64,000 nt of DNA, from the NCBI GenBank assembly GCA_963724015.1, contig CAVRTM010000006.1:62001-126000 (forward strand), written 5' to 3'. This DNA is from CAVRTM01 sp963724015. GTDB lineage: Bacteria > Actinomycetota > Actinomycetes > Actinomycetales > Dermatophilaceae. Below, in pieces: positions 1 through 12,581 of this stretch (the first letter of the stretch is position 1; each line of letters begins with the position of its first letter). The position numbers and the translations under genes are program-made. The notes beneath the pieces were generated by a model, which saw only the letters and a list, made by a program, of their open reading frames with translations, did not search any database and was not told the DNA's origin.

Positions 1-237
1 GCCGTGGCCCGGGCGGCCGGTGCCCTCTCGGCGTACGGCATCGAGCCCCGCCACCTGCGGCCGTTCCGCACGGCCGCCGACCGCGAGATCGGGCTGGTGC
101 AGCAGGTCACGAGCCCGATGCGGGGCCGCGGCAGCGCCGGTCGCGCGCCGACGGGGGAGGACCCCACGCCCGAGATCCTGGCGCTCTGCATCGCGTTGCA
201 CGCCAGCCTGGTCCGCGCCGGGCTCGCAGCACAGTGA
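1..237 (+). CDS. ftsR: MerR-family regulator FtsR-like, C-terminal part only
   Basis: The window opens inside this gene; only the last 78 codons are present, so the winged-helix DNA-binding domain is missing. The visible tail is a short basic/alanine-rich segment ending in a helix of the kind that closes MerR proteins. The identification rests mainly on context: it is followed 17 bases later by a DUF151 nuclease, then a second MerR regulator, then gcvP, which is the order of Rv1828-Rv1829-Rv1830-Rv1832 in M. tuberculosis, where the first gene is the cell-division regulator FtsR. The tail alone would not identify it. The GTG at base 4 is internal and not a start. Confidence 0.7.
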   Translation, partial: AVARAAGALSAYGIEPRHLRPFRTAADREIGLVQQVTSPMRGRGSAGRAPTGEDPTPEILALCIALHASLVRAGLAAQ

Positions 238-242
238 GCGAG

Positions 243-254
243 TACGGTTGAGGT
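243..254 (+). promoter_or_regulatory. Probable -10 box of a leaderless promoter for the DUF151 gene
   Basis: TACGGT at 243-248 fits the actinobacterial TAnnnT -10 box and lies exactly six bases before the GTG at 255. The GAGG at 251-254 abuts the GTG and is too close to act as a normal Shine-Dalgarno. The same spacing recurs before other RBS-less genes here. Confidence 0.45.
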
Positions 255-764
255 GTGAGAGAACTCGATGTTCTCGGCGTCCGCGTCGAGATGCCGACCA
301 ACCAGCCCATCGTCCTGCTGCGTGAGCGGGACGGTGAGCGTTACCTGCCGATCTGGATCGGGGCCGCGGAAGCGACCGCCATCGCCTACGCCCAGCAAGG
401 TGTCGTGCCTCCGCGCCCGCTGACGCACGACCTGCTCAAGAACGTCATCGAGGACCTCGGTCACACGCTGACGGAGGTGCGCATCGTCTCCCTGCAGGAC
501 AGCATCTTCTACGCCAGCCTGATCTTCGACGGCGGCGTGGAGGTCAGCGCGCGGTCCTCGGACGCGATCGCGCTGGCGCTGCGCACCGGCACGACCATCC
601 TCGCCGAGGAGGCGCTGCTGGACGAGGCCGGAGTCGCCATCGCCCAGGAGGAGGACGACGAGGTGGAGCGGTTCAAGGAGTTCCTCGACCAGGTCTCGGC
701 CGAGGACTTCGAGACCACCGACGAGCCCGGGCCCAGCGAGGAGCCCCCGCCCGGCACCAGGTGA
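255..764 (+). CDS. Bifunctional nuclease family protein (DUF151)
   Basis: A 169-residue protein covering the whole DUF151 domain (about residues 1-130), with the typical opening ELDVLGVRVEMP, a strand reading LPIWIGAAEATAIA, and the later SDAIALALR segment. The last 35 residues are acidic and proline-rich and probably disordered. Family members have been reported as nucleases acting on DNA and RNA; the cellular role of the actinobacterial version (Rv1829 type) is not settled. It sits between two MerR regulators in a conserved core block. Start chosen at GTG 255: the ORF begins directly with the conserved domain, and a -10-like box lies six bases upstream, pointing to leaderless translation. 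Confidence 0.92.
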   Translation: MRELDVLGVRVEMPTNQPIVLLRERDGERYLPIWIGAAEATAIAYAQQGVVPPRPLTHDLLKNVIEDLGHTLTEVRIVSLQDSIFYASLIFDGGVEVSARSSDAIALALRTGTTILAEEALLDEAGVAIAQEEDDEVERFKEFLDQVSAEDFETTDEPGPSEEPPPGTR

Positions 765-781
765 GCGGCTGCTCCACCCCT

Positions 782-818
782 GAGAACTAACCCTCGACCT
801 TAGCGTGAGCCTTGAGCG
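782..818 (+). promoter_or_regulatory. Candidate MerR operator upstream of the second MerR gene
   Basis: The stretch contains CTCGACCTTAGCGTGAG followed by CCTTGAG, an imperfect dyad of about the spacing MerR dimers bind. It precedes a MerR gene and follows the FtsR block, so auto- or cross-regulation is plausible. The symmetry is weak and I could not compare it with known sites. Confidence 0.25.
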
Positions 819-926
819 CCTGTCGATCCGACACGCACCTCGATCCTCCAGCGGTCGTTGACGCCTTGAGCGACCGGCCGTACGGTCAGAGGAAAACCAC
901 GAGCGTGTAGTTACAGGGAGGTGCGC

Positions 927-1472
927 GTGAGCTCCACCGGAGAGGCGCAGCACGGCACAGGTTCCGTGCCGGTCGCTGCCCAAGGACTGTTGTTCACCGA
1001 CGACCTTCCCGCGCTGCGCGAGGACACCGGCTATCGGGGTCCGACCGCGTGCAAGGCGGCCGGGATCACCTACCGCCAGCTCGACTACTGGGCCCGCACC
1101 GACCTGGTGGAGCCGTCCGTGCGCGGGGCCACCGGCTCGGGCACCCAACGGCTCTACAGCTTCCGGGACATCCTGGTCCTCAAGGTGGTCAAGCGGCTGC
1201 TGGACACCGGGGTCTCGCTGCAGCAGATCCGTGTGGCGGTGACCCACCTGCGCGAACGAGGGGTCCAGGACCTGGCGCAGATCACGTTGATGAGCGACGG
1301 CGCGAGCGTCTACGAGTGCACCTCCGCCGACGAGGTCATCGACCTGGTGCAGGGCGGCCAGGGCGTGTTCGGCATCGCCGTCGGCCGGGTCTGGCGCGAG
1401 GTCGAGGGCGAGCTGGCTGCAGCTGCCCAGCGAGCGTCCCGAGGACGAGGCGCCGGGCGTGCACCCCGGTGA
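927..1472 (+). CDS. MerR-family transcriptional regulator (Rv1830-like)
   Basis: A 181-residue regulator. After a flexible N-terminus, residues from about 36 form the winged-helix domain: ITYRQLDYWARTDLVEPS, then RLYSFRDILVLKVVKRLLDTG, the MerR pattern of recognition helix, wing and dimerisation start. The C-terminal half is a dimerisation/effector region without a cysteine metal site. Two GTG codons compete for start: 921 abuts the AGGGAGG at 914-920, whereas 927 stands six bases from it, so 927 is preferred. In M. tuberculosis the equivalent lies between DUF151 and gcvB. A small protein Rv1831 has no counterpart here; its place is taken by the riboswitch leader. Confidence 0.9.
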   Translation: MSSTGEAQHGTGSVPVAAQGLLFTDDLPALREDTGYRGPTACKAAGITYRQLDYWARTDLVEPSVRGATGSGTQRLYSFRDILVLKVVKRLLDTGVSLQQIRVAVTHLRERGVQDLAQITLMSDGASVYECTSADEVIDLVQGGQGVFGIAVGRVWREVEGELAAAAQRASRGRGAGRAPR

Positions 1473-1639
1473 TGAGCTGCGGACCCGCCGTCAGGCCCGC
1501 CTGATCGGCTGACGCCGCGGCGGCCGGCCGGCGGCGCCCGCCGTACGGCGACGTCGCCGTACCCACCGTGCAACCTGCCGTCGGGCGCGCGAAGCGGCGG
1601 CCCGGCGGCACCCGGATGTTAGGCTGGGCCCGCTGATCG

Positions 1640-1785
1640 ACCCCGTGCGGGAGAGTCCCCGCGCACCACCTCCAGGACCACGGCCGCGTGGCGCGGAGGC
1701 TGCGACCGGGGCGCCGAAGGGGCAAACCTCCCCGGAACCTCTCAGGCGCCAGGACCGCACGGGCAGGCACTCTGGAGCCAATCTC
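1640..1785 (+). promoter_or_regulatory. Glycine riboswitch (gcvT element) controlling gcvP
   Basis: The leader carries the hallmarks of the glycine aptamer: CGGGAGAGTCCCC at its 5' side, then GCGCCGAAGGGGCAA at 1711-1725, CTCTCAGGCGCCAGGACCG at 1739-1757 and a closing GCACTCTGGAG near 1767-1777 that can pair with the GAGAGT of the first stem. It lies about 70 bases before the gcvP start, the expected target for glycine-dependent activation. I see one aptamer core rather than the common tandem pair; the remaining bases before the gene may form the short auxiliary helix known from single-aptamer versions. Confidence 0.88.
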
Positions 1786-1854
1786 TGGTGACAGGTGGGG
1801 AGGCAGTCCGCTTCGGCGTCCCCCACAGGGCGTCGCCCGCGTGAGGAGCCTGTC

Positions 1855-4747
<2,893 letters not shown>

Positions 4748-4761
4748 GCCTCGCTGCAGCG

Positions 4762-4803
4762 CACAGGGGCGCGTCCACCCTCGAGGGTGGGCACGCCCCT
4801 GTG
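4762..4803. terminator. Strong hairpin between convergent gcvP and sbcC
   Basis: CACAGGGGCG at 4762-4771 pairs with CGCCCCTGTG at 4794-4803, continued after a small internal mismatch by TCCACCC/GGGTGGG around a TCGA loop. No U-tract follows, as is usual in this GC class. It separates two convergent genes and can serve both. Confidence 0.7.
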
Positions 4804-4899
4804 CCGTACCGGGGTGGATCAGCCCTGCCTCCTGGCAGGCCAGGAGCACGCCCCTGCCCGATGCCGAAGGTGGGCATCCCGGCAGAACGGCGAGCCGGG

Positions 4900-7800
4900 T
4901 CAGGCCACGTCGGCGACGGTGGAGATGACCTCGATGGTCGAGCCTGCCTGGCTCTTGGTCACCCGCAGCTGCGCGGGAATGCGCTGGCGCAGCTCACTGA
5001 CGTGGCTGACGATGCCGACGCTGCGGCCGCCCTCGCGCAGGCCGTCCAGCACGCCCATGACCTGCTCGAGGCTCTCGTCGTCGAGCGTGCCGAACCCCTC
5101 GTCGACGAACAGGGTCTGCAGGTCGAAGCCGCCGGCCTCGGCGCGCACCGCGTCCCCGAGGCCGAGCGCCAGGGCGAGCGAGGCCATGAAGGACTCGCCC
5201 CCGGACAGGGTCGAGGTCTCGCGGCTGACGCCGGTCCAGGCGTCGACGACCCGCAGGCCCAGGCCGCTGCGGGCTCCCCGCCGGGCCAGCGCGTCGGAGT
5301 AGACCAGTGAGTAGCGACCCTCGGTCATCACCTGCAGCCGCTCGTTGGCCAGGCGGGCGACCTCTTCGAGCCGCGCCGCCAGGAGGTAGGACGACAGCCG
5401 CATCCGCAGGGTGTTGTTGGCGCTGGTGCCACCCACGCAGTCGGCCAGCTCCTGCACGACGGCCTGCTCGGCCTCGGCCGGCCCGATGCGGGCGACGATG
5501 GCGAGGACCTGCTCTCGCAGCTCGTGGATGCGCCGGTCCGCGGACTCGGCGATGGTCTGGGCGCGCCGGGACTGGGTGGCGACCTCCCGGGCAGCGACGG
5601 CCGCCTCGGCCAGCGCGTCGAGGTCGGGCGCCGGCAGCTGCTCGGCGGCAGCGACATCGGGCTGGGCCAGCAGCGCCTCGGCCTGGTCGCGCTGGGTGTC
5701 GAGGGAACGCAGCTGGGCCGTCATGCGGGCCAGCTCGGCGGTCGGGAGCATCGCTGCGCGCGCGGCCGCCGCGTCGGTGAACCCGGCCTCGCCCAGCGCC
5801 GTGTCGAGCCGGGCCTGAGTCGTGTCCGCCGACCGGCGTGCCGTGTCCAGTGCGGCCGCCGCGTCGGCGAGGCCGCGCAGGGAGCGGGTGGCCGCACGGT
5901 GGGTGGCCACGACGTCGCGGTGGTCGCCGACGACGGCGGCGCCGGCACCAGCGGCGCCGGGCACCACCTCGGCCGAGGTGGCTGCGATGCCGGCACTGCA
6001 CGGGCAGAGCGCGGCGTGCTCGCCCAGACCGTGGGCGAGGGTCTGGGCCGCCCGCGCCGCGTGCGCGCGGGCGGCCTCGGCGCGAGATGCAGCCGTGGCG
6101 ATCGCCTGGCGCTGCTGGTCGACGGTCCGGCCGAGGGTGTCGCGCTCGGAACGCAGCCGGGACAGGCGGCCGGTGAGCGCGGGCAGGGCCGCCGCGGCGT
6201 CCTCGGCCTGCTGCAGCCGCTCCCGTGCCTGCGCCAGGTCGGTGCTCACCCGGGAAGGCTCGCGGTCGCCGAGGAGGGTCAGCAGCTCGGCGCGGTGCGC
6301 GTCCTCGGTGGCCCGCGCCGAGGCGAGCCGTGTCTGCAGCGCGCCGCGCGCCGACATGGCCAGCGGTCGCCGCCGCCTCCGCGGCCTCGATGTCCTCGGC
6401 GGTCACGGGGGCGCTCTGCTCGGCGGGGCGGGGGTGCTCACACGAGCCGCACACGGGGCAGGCGTCGCCGTCGACGAGCCCGCGGGCCAGCTCACCGGCG
6501 ATGCCGGAAAGGCGCGCGAGGCGCAGGGACAGCGCGGTCGCCTCGGCTCCCGCTGCCGCCGCCGTGCTCGCGCTCAGGTCGGCGTCCAGGCGGGCCACGA
6601 GCGCGCGCCGGTGGTCCTGCTCCTCCAGGAGCGTGGCGGCGCGCGCCAGGGAGCTCACTGCGGCCTGGTGACCCGCCGCGGCCGCGGCCCGGCCCTGGGC
6701 GAGGGTGTGCTCCTCCTCGGCGGCCTCGAGCTCCTCCACCAGCCGCGTCTGCCGGCCGACGGTCAGAGCCAGGCGGTCCTCGTGCTGCGCCGCCGCCGCG
6801 GCGTGCGAGAGGGCCTCGGCCTCCTGGGCCGTGACCGTCGACGCGCAGGAGCCGAGCTCGTCCAGCGGCCCCTGTCGGGACTCGAGGAGGTCGAGCAGCC
6901 GCGACACCTCGCCCTGGGCGTCGAGGTCGGCGTGCGTGGCCGGTGGCATCCGGTCGGCGGCGTCACGGCGCCGGGCGGCGACGGTCGCCAGCGCCTGGGT
7001 CAGGTCGAGCTCGGCCTGCTCGAGGGCCGCGAGGTGGCCGCTCACCGTCAGCGCCCGCTCGGCGGCGGCGACCTGGCCGGCGGCCTCGTCGTAGGCGTCG
7101 CGGCCGTCGGCGAGGGCCCGCAGGACGCCCCGTGCCGTCGCCGCGGTGCGCTGGTGCTCGACCAGCACGCGGGCCCGCTGCAGGTCCGAGGCGGCGCTGT
7201 CGTGCCGGCCCTGTGCCACCTCCGCAGCAGCCAGTGCCTCACCGGCATGGGCCGCGACGGCGGCGCGGACACGCTCGACCGCGTCAGGGACGTCGGTGCT
7301 CATCAGGTCGGCCCAGCCGGGCCACTCGACGACGGCACTGGAGGGAGCCACCACCTCGGCCGCCCCGTCGTGGACCGCGCGCTCCCCGGCACCGCCGGTC
7401 AGGAGGTCGCCATCCAGCGTGAGCTGCTCGGCCCCCCCGTCCATGACGCCGACCGCATCGGCTGCCGCCTGATCGCTGGCCTCCTCGAGCGCTCCGTCGC
7501 GGACCGGCGCGCCGGCAGCGGCTGCAGAGGCCGGGAGCCCGACCAGGACGTCCTGCACCCGCACGAGCGCCACCTCGAGCTCGGCGCGGGCGTCGGTCAC
7601 AGCGGCGACGGCAGCGCGCCGGCGGTCGGCGAGCCACTGCTCGATGTCGGTGAACCGCTGGGTGTCGAACAGCCGCTCGAGGACCTCACGCCGCTGCTCG
7701 GGACTCGCCCGCAGGAACGCGGCGAAGTCGCCCTGGGGCAGGAGCACCACCTTGGCGAACTGCTCCAGGCCCATGCCGACGACGTCATGGATCACCAGGG

Positions 7801-8209
7801 CCGCCTCGTCGTTGCGGGTGGCCCGCGGCACCCACGCGCCACGCACCAGCTCCTCGAGCACCACCTTGGCCTGGACGCTGGTGGTGCCGGTGCCGCGCAG
7901 CTTGGGGCGCTCGAACTCGGGGGAGCGGGTGATCCGCAACCGCCGGCCGGCGGCGGTCAGCTCGAGCACCACCTCGGGGACGGCGCCGGCGGGGGCGTGG
8001 TCGCTGTGCAGCGACCGGCGGCTCTCGGCCCGTGCACCCGGCACGGCGGCGTAGAGGGCGAAGCAGATCGCGTCGAGCACGCTGGTCTTGCCGGCGCCCG
8101 TGGCTCCGTGGATGAGGTAGAGCCCGGCGGCGGCCAGCTCGTCGAAGTCGACCTCCTCGGTGCGGGCGAACGGCCCGAACGCGGTGACCCTGAGCCGGTG
8201 GAGCCTCAC
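4900..8209 (-). CDS. sbcC: Exonuclease SbcC (SMC-like ATPase subunit); frameshifted
   Basis: Large subunit of the SbcCD nuclease, which cleaves DNA hairpins and processes double-strand ends. The N-terminus has RVTAFGPFARTEEVDF and the Walker A GATGAGKTSVLDAICF; long alanine-rich coiled coils flank the zinc hook DACPVCGSCEHP; the C-terminus has the ABC signature TLSGGESFMASLALALGLGD and Walker B TLFVDEGFGTLDDESL. Start GTG 8209 overlaps the sbcD stop (GTGA). The frame slips near 6362, just after the hook, consistent with one extra base (CCGCTGGCCATG for CCGCGGCCATG). Corrected length is about 1102 residues, typical of actinobacterial SbcC. Convergent with gcvP. Confidence 0.93.
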
Positions 8210-9401
8210 GCGACCGACCGCCGCGACGCCGCCCGGGACGCCGAGGTGTCGGCCTGCCCCTCGTCCTCGCGCAGCGAGCGGCCGTGCCGGGATCCCTCGA
8301 CCGCCTCGGCCAGGACCGCGCGCTCCGGCTCGGTCGCACCGGCACCGGCGCGGACGTGCTCGAGGAAGTCGCAGCACAGGTCGAGGTCGTCGCGCTCGCG
8401 GACGCGCGCCGCGTAGGACGTGGCGCCGACCTGCACGCCGACGTCCTCGAACTGCAGCACCAGCGCGTGGGGAAAGCGCTGCTGGACCCGCTCCATCGCC
8501 CCCAGCGGGCGGATGGCGTCGGTGAGGGTCACCTGGCACCAGGCCGACTCGGCCGCCCGGTGGCGCGGGTCGGCCAGCAGCTCCTCGAGGGTGCCGCGCA
8601 GCCGGCGCACGGGGCGCAGCACGGGCGCCTCGATCGGGGTGACCCGCAGGGAGCCCGGGGACAGGTCCAGGAGGAAGGAAGCCTTGGCGTGGTCGGCCTC
8701 GCTGAAGGACAGGGCGACGGGGGAGCCGGAGTAGCGGACCGTCGGCGCTGATCTGCTGAGGACCGTGCAGGTGGCCCAGGGCTGCGTAGTCGAGGCCCGC
8801 GAAGACGTCGGGGTGGACGGCGCTGACCCCACCCACGCTGATGTCGCGCTCGGACTCGCTGGTCGCGCCACCGGTGACGAACGCGTGCGCCATGACGACC
8901 GAGGACCGGGCCGGCCGGGCCGCGAGGTCGGCGCGGACCCGCTCCATCGCGGCCCGCAGGACCCCGGCGTGGGTGCGCTCGGCGGCGCCCAGGGGGTCGG
9001 CCGCGGTCACCGGCTCGAGGTAGGGCAGGGGGTAGACGGCGGTGTCGCCGACGAGCACCGGGGAGCCGATGCCGTCCAGCCGGGTGCGGATGTGCAGCCC
9101 GGCGCGCTCCAACAGCTCGGAGGCGAAGCCGAGCCGGATCGCCGAGTCGTGGTTGCCGCTGGAGAGCACGACCTGCGCCCCGGCGTCGATGAGGCGGGTG
9201 ACGGCCTCGGACAGCAGCGCCACGGTCTCCGGAGCCGGCATCGCGCGGTCGTAGACGTCGCCCGAGACCAGCACGGCGTCGACGCGCTCGGCTGCGCACG
9301 ACCTCGACCAGGTGGTCCAGGTAGGCCGCCTGGGCGTCGAGCAGCCCCACCCGGTGGAAGGAGCGTCCCAGGTGCCAGTCGGAGGTGTGGATCAGGCGCA
9401 C
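8206..9401 (-). CDS. sbcD: Exonuclease SbcD (Mre11-type nuclease subunit); two frameshifts
   Basis: Metallophosphoesterase subunit of SbcCD. Metal-binding motifs run in order: LIHTSDWHLGR (D-x-H), VSGDVYDRA, SSGNHD, MAHAF and GHLHGPQ, followed by the capping region RYSGSPVALSFSEADH. Two single extra bases break the frame: one near 9293 (between LVEVVR and the VSGDVYD segment) and one near 8750 (after GHLHGPQQ). Removing both gives 397 residues, a normal length. Start GTG 9401 begins the conserved RLIHTSDWH; there is no SD but a TACCCT box six bases upstream suggests a leaderless message. The stop overlaps the sbcC start, so the pair is translationally coupled. Confidence 0.92.
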
Positions 9402-9407
9402 GCAAGC

Positions 9408-9413
9408 AGGGTA
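9408..9413 (-). promoter_or_regulatory. sbcD: Probable -10 box of the leaderless sbcDC promoter
   Basis: On the minus strand TACCCT (TAnnnT) stands six bases before the GTG start at 9401, with no ribosome-binding site between. Confidence 0.5.
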
Positions 9414-9539
9414 GGCCGGGCGTCGGACAGACCCCCGGATCTGTCCCGGCGCGCCGCCTGAGGCGGACGACTTGCCTGCGGAGGCCGCATCCGATGGGGT
9501 GGGGGCCACAGGTGAGCTCCACGAGCCCGGGAGGTCGGC

Positions 9540-11022
9540 ATGGGTGAGGACGTCGCAGGGACCGGCTACACGCGCGAGCAGCGTCAGCGCTACCGGGAGA
9601 AGGTCCGCCAGAACCTCGACGTGTTCGAGCAGATGCTGGCCCGCAGCAGCTTCGACGTCGAGCGGCCGATGACCGGGATGGAGATGGAGCTCAACCTGGT
9701 CGACGCCGACTACCAGCCCCGGATGTCGAACGCCGAGGTCCTGGAGCGGATCGCCGACCCCGACTACCAGACCGAGCTCGGGCGCTACAACATCGAGCTC
9801 AACGTGCCGCCGCGGCCGCTGCCGGGGGACTCCGCGCTCGAGCTCGAGGACACCCTGCGCACCAGCCTGAACCGTGCCGAGGGGCTGGCCAACCAGACCG
9901 GCGCGCACATCGTCGCGATCGGCATCCTGCCCACCGTCATGCCGGAGCACTTCAGCACGGCGTGGATGAGTGCCAACGCCCGCTACGCCGCCCTCAACGA
10001 GGCGGTCTTCAACGCCCGCGGCGAGGACGTGTTCATCGACATCGAGGGGCCGACAGGGGAGCGGCTGGCCACCTACGCCGACACCATCGCCCCCGAGTCC
10101 GCCTGTACGTCGGTGCAGCTGCACCTGCAGGTGGCCCCCCAGGACTTCGCCGCGCACTGGAACGCCGCACAGGCGATCAGCGGCCCCCAGCTGGCGCTGG
10201 GCGCGAACTCGCCGTACTTCTTCGGGCGGCGGCTGTGGGCCGAGACGCGGGTCGAGCTGTTCTCCCAGGCCACCGACACCCGGTCGGTGGAGCTGAAGAA
10301 CCAGGGCGTGCGCCCCCGGGTCTTCTTCGGTGAGCGGTGGATCACCTCCATCTTCGACCTGTTCGAGGAGAACGTGCGCTACTTCCCGGCGCTGCTGCCG
10401 GAGACCTCCCAGGAGGACCCGGTGGCGGTCCTGGCCGACGGCAAGGCACCGCGGCTGTCGGAGCTGCGGCTGCACAACGGCACGATCTACCGCTGGAACC
10501 GCCCGATCTACGACATCGTGGGCGGCACCCCCCACCTGCGGGTCGAGAACCGCGTCCTGCCGGCCGGCCCCTCGATCGTGGACGTCCTCGCGAACTCGGC
10601 CTTCTACTACGGCGTGCTGCGCATGCTGGCCAACGACGACCGGCCGGTCTGGACCAAGATGAGCTTCGCCGCCGCGGAGCACAACTTCCAGTCCTGTGCC
10701 CGCCGGGGCATCGACTCGCGCGTCTACTGGCCCGGGTTCGGGGAGCTCGCGGCCGAGGAGCTGGTCCTGCGGCACCTGCTGCCGCTGGCCCACGAGGGGC
10801 TCGAGCAGTGGGGCGTCTCCACGGCGGTGCGCGACCGCTACCTCGGGGTCATCGAGGGGCGTTGCACCTCGGGCATGAACGGCGCCGCCTGGCAGGTCGC
10901 CACGGTCGAGCGGCTGGAGGAGCGCGGCGCCGACCGCCTGAAGCGCGCTCAGCGGCATGCTCGAGCGCTACATCGAGGGCATGGCGGCCAACGAGCCGGT
11001 GCACACCTGGAAGGTGCCCTGA
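9540..11022 (+). CDS. Glutamate-cysteine ligase family (GCS2) protein; 3' frameshift
   Basis: Carboxylate-amine ligase of the GCS2 superfamily. GMEMELNLVDADYQPRMSN near residue 43 is the ATP/metal-binding start of the fold, and LGRYNIELNVPPRPL, ESACTSVQLHLQV and LALGANSPYFFGRRLW follow the family order. The true substrate of this actinobacterial subgroup is not established, so gamma-glutamylcysteine synthesis is only one possibility. Start ATG 9540 has GGGAGG at the right distance. Near 10944 an extra C (AAGCGCGCTC for AAGGCGCTC) shifts the frame; corrected, the protein ends ERYIEGMAANEPVHTWKVP at 11022 and has 493 residues. Divergent from sbcD across about 140 bases. Confidence 0.88.
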
Positions 11023-11126
11023 GCCGCTCCCGCGGCAGCCGGGCGCGCGCGTCCCGGTGACCGCTGTCGGGGCGGTGGACTACGGTGGACGCAAGGACAC
11101 CTTGACGCCCTTGACTGGAGGACGCG

Positions 11127-11738
11127 ATGACCGCACGCACCCGGCAGACCGCCGTCGCCGCGACCGCCGACGGCACCGTTGACGTCGGCACGGCGACGGT
11201 GGCGGCGGCCACCGCGGCCGAGCGCGACCTGGTCACCCGCGTGAGCGCGCTGGTCGCCGAGCGCGCTCAGCTGCTCGCGGCCCAGGGGCGGGACCTCGGC
11301 GACCTCGGGGACCTCGACGAGCTCGCCGCGCGGATGGTCTCCGCACTGCCCACCCAGCACCCGTACGACGAGCCGCTCGGCCCGTTCTACGACACGACCG
11401 GGCTGGTGTCCTGGCTGGGCGTGTCCCGCCAGGCCGTCGCGGACCGGGTCCGCCGCGGCACGCTGCTGGCCTGCCGCACCCAGGACGGCCACCTGGTCTA
11501 CCCCGCCTGGCAGTTCGCCCGTGACGGCGCCGTCCGTCCGGGGGTGGTCGAAGCGGTGGGGGAGTTCGTCCGGCGCGGGGCCGACGGGTGGTCCACGGCC
11601 TTGTGGCTGACGACGCCCAGCGACGTCTTCGGCGGCCAGAGCGCCGTCGACTACCTCGTGGTGCACCGCGCCTCCCGCGCGTCCGTGCAGCTCGTGGCCT
11701 CCACCGCCGCCCTCGACGCCCGCACCTGGGCCGGATGA
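11127..11738 (+). CDS. Antitoxin of a RES-type TA pair (Xre/MbcA/ParS-like)
   Basis: A 203-residue protein whose middle contains a helix-turn-helix-like stretch, TTGLVSWLGVSRQAVADRVRRG, resembling the toxin-binding/DNA-binding domain of MbcA-type antitoxins. The C-terminus, GWSTALWLTTPSDVFGGQSAVDYL, is the DUF2384 toxin-binding signature. It immediately precedes a RES-domain gene with an ATGA overlap, the standard arrangement of this TA class. The start ATG 11127 has TGGAGGACGC upstream. Two TTGAC words lie within the 30 bases before the SD. Such antitoxins usually repress their own operon; I did not find an obvious dyad to prove that here. Confidence 0.82.
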   Translation: MTARTRQTAVAATADGTVDVGTATVAAATAAERDLVTRVSALVAERAQLLAAQGRDLGDLGDLDELAARMVSALPTQHPYDEPLGPFYDTTGLVSWLGVSRQAVADRVRRGTLLACRTQDGHLVYPAWQFARDGAVRPGVVEAVGEFVRRGADGWSTALWLTTPSDVFGGQSAVDYLVVHRASRASVQLVASTAALDARTWAG

Positions 11739-12402
11739 GCGCGGTTCCCCCGGGGCCGCCCTCCTCCTCGCGAGCGGTGGTGGCCCAGCAGCTCCCCCGC
11801 GTGTCCGCTCGACGGCTTCCCCGCCCACGCGGTCGGCCCGGACGCCCCGCTGTTCCGGGCCCACACGGCCGGGCTGGGCCCGTGGTGGTTCGGCAGCGAC
11901 GGCTGCGGACGCTTCGACCTGCCCGCGCCGCAGCGGCACCTGCTACGTCGCCACGAGCGCCGTTGCCGCAGTGCGGGAACGGATCGGGGTGGTCCTCGGC
12001 GGCTCCACCAGCGTCCCGGCCGCGCTGCTCGAGGGCGTGGTGGTCTCCCGGCTGCGCCTGCCGCAGCGGCGCCGCGTGGCCGACCTGGAGGCCTCGCGGG
12101 CCGGGGACTTCGGCGTCACCCGCGAGCTGGAGACGATGGTGCCGTACGACGTCCCGCAGGCCTGGGCGCGGGCGTTCGCCGCGGTCGACCTCGAGGGCGT
12201 GCGCTACGCCCCCAGGTTCACGACCGGGCCGGCGCTCGCGGTGGCGCTGTTCGGGCCTGCCGGTGACGCCGGCTGGTCCGGCGACGACGCACCGCTGCCG
12301 GCAGCGGAGGTCCCGGGCGCGCCCCTGGCGATGCCCGCGCCGCGCCGGATGGACCTGACGGTGGTGCGGCCGCCCCGCACCCGCACCCGGCGGCAGGGAT
12401 GA
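11735..12402 (+). CDS. RES-domain toxin (MbcT-like), two frameshifts
   Basis: RES toxins such as MbcT and ParT act on NAD+ or ADP-ribosylate proteins. The pieces, read across frames, give LFRAHTAGLGPWWFGSDGCG, RFDLPAP, GTCYVATSAVAAVRERIG and SRAGDFGVTRELETM, the R..., GPWWF(G/S)S and GTCY motifs of the family. ATG 11735 overlaps the antitoxin stop. Two single extra bases are inferred: in the C-run 11794-11798 and at about 11932 (CCGCAGCGG for CCGCGCGG). Corrected length is 221 residues. If the indels are real the toxin is dead; if they are sequence errors the pair is intact. Confidence 0.8.
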
Positions 12403-12581
12403 GCCACGGTCGCCGCTGACCAACCGTCGCCCGGCAGCGGCCCAGCCGCGTCGTCGGCGCCTCGTGCCTCTGGCGCTCCGTGCGCCCTGCGCGCAGTCTG
12501 GTGACGTCGTGGTGGCGCGTGGGCGGGCCTCCCGTCCTCTCGCGGCGACCACCAGCACCCGACCGGTGGAAGGACCGCCCC

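Noticed and set aside
5822..8416. Long plus-strand open frame opposite sbcC/sbcD
   Set aside because: Composition-driven antisense frame; no recognisable domain, and the minus strand encodes clear SbcC and SbcD motifs.
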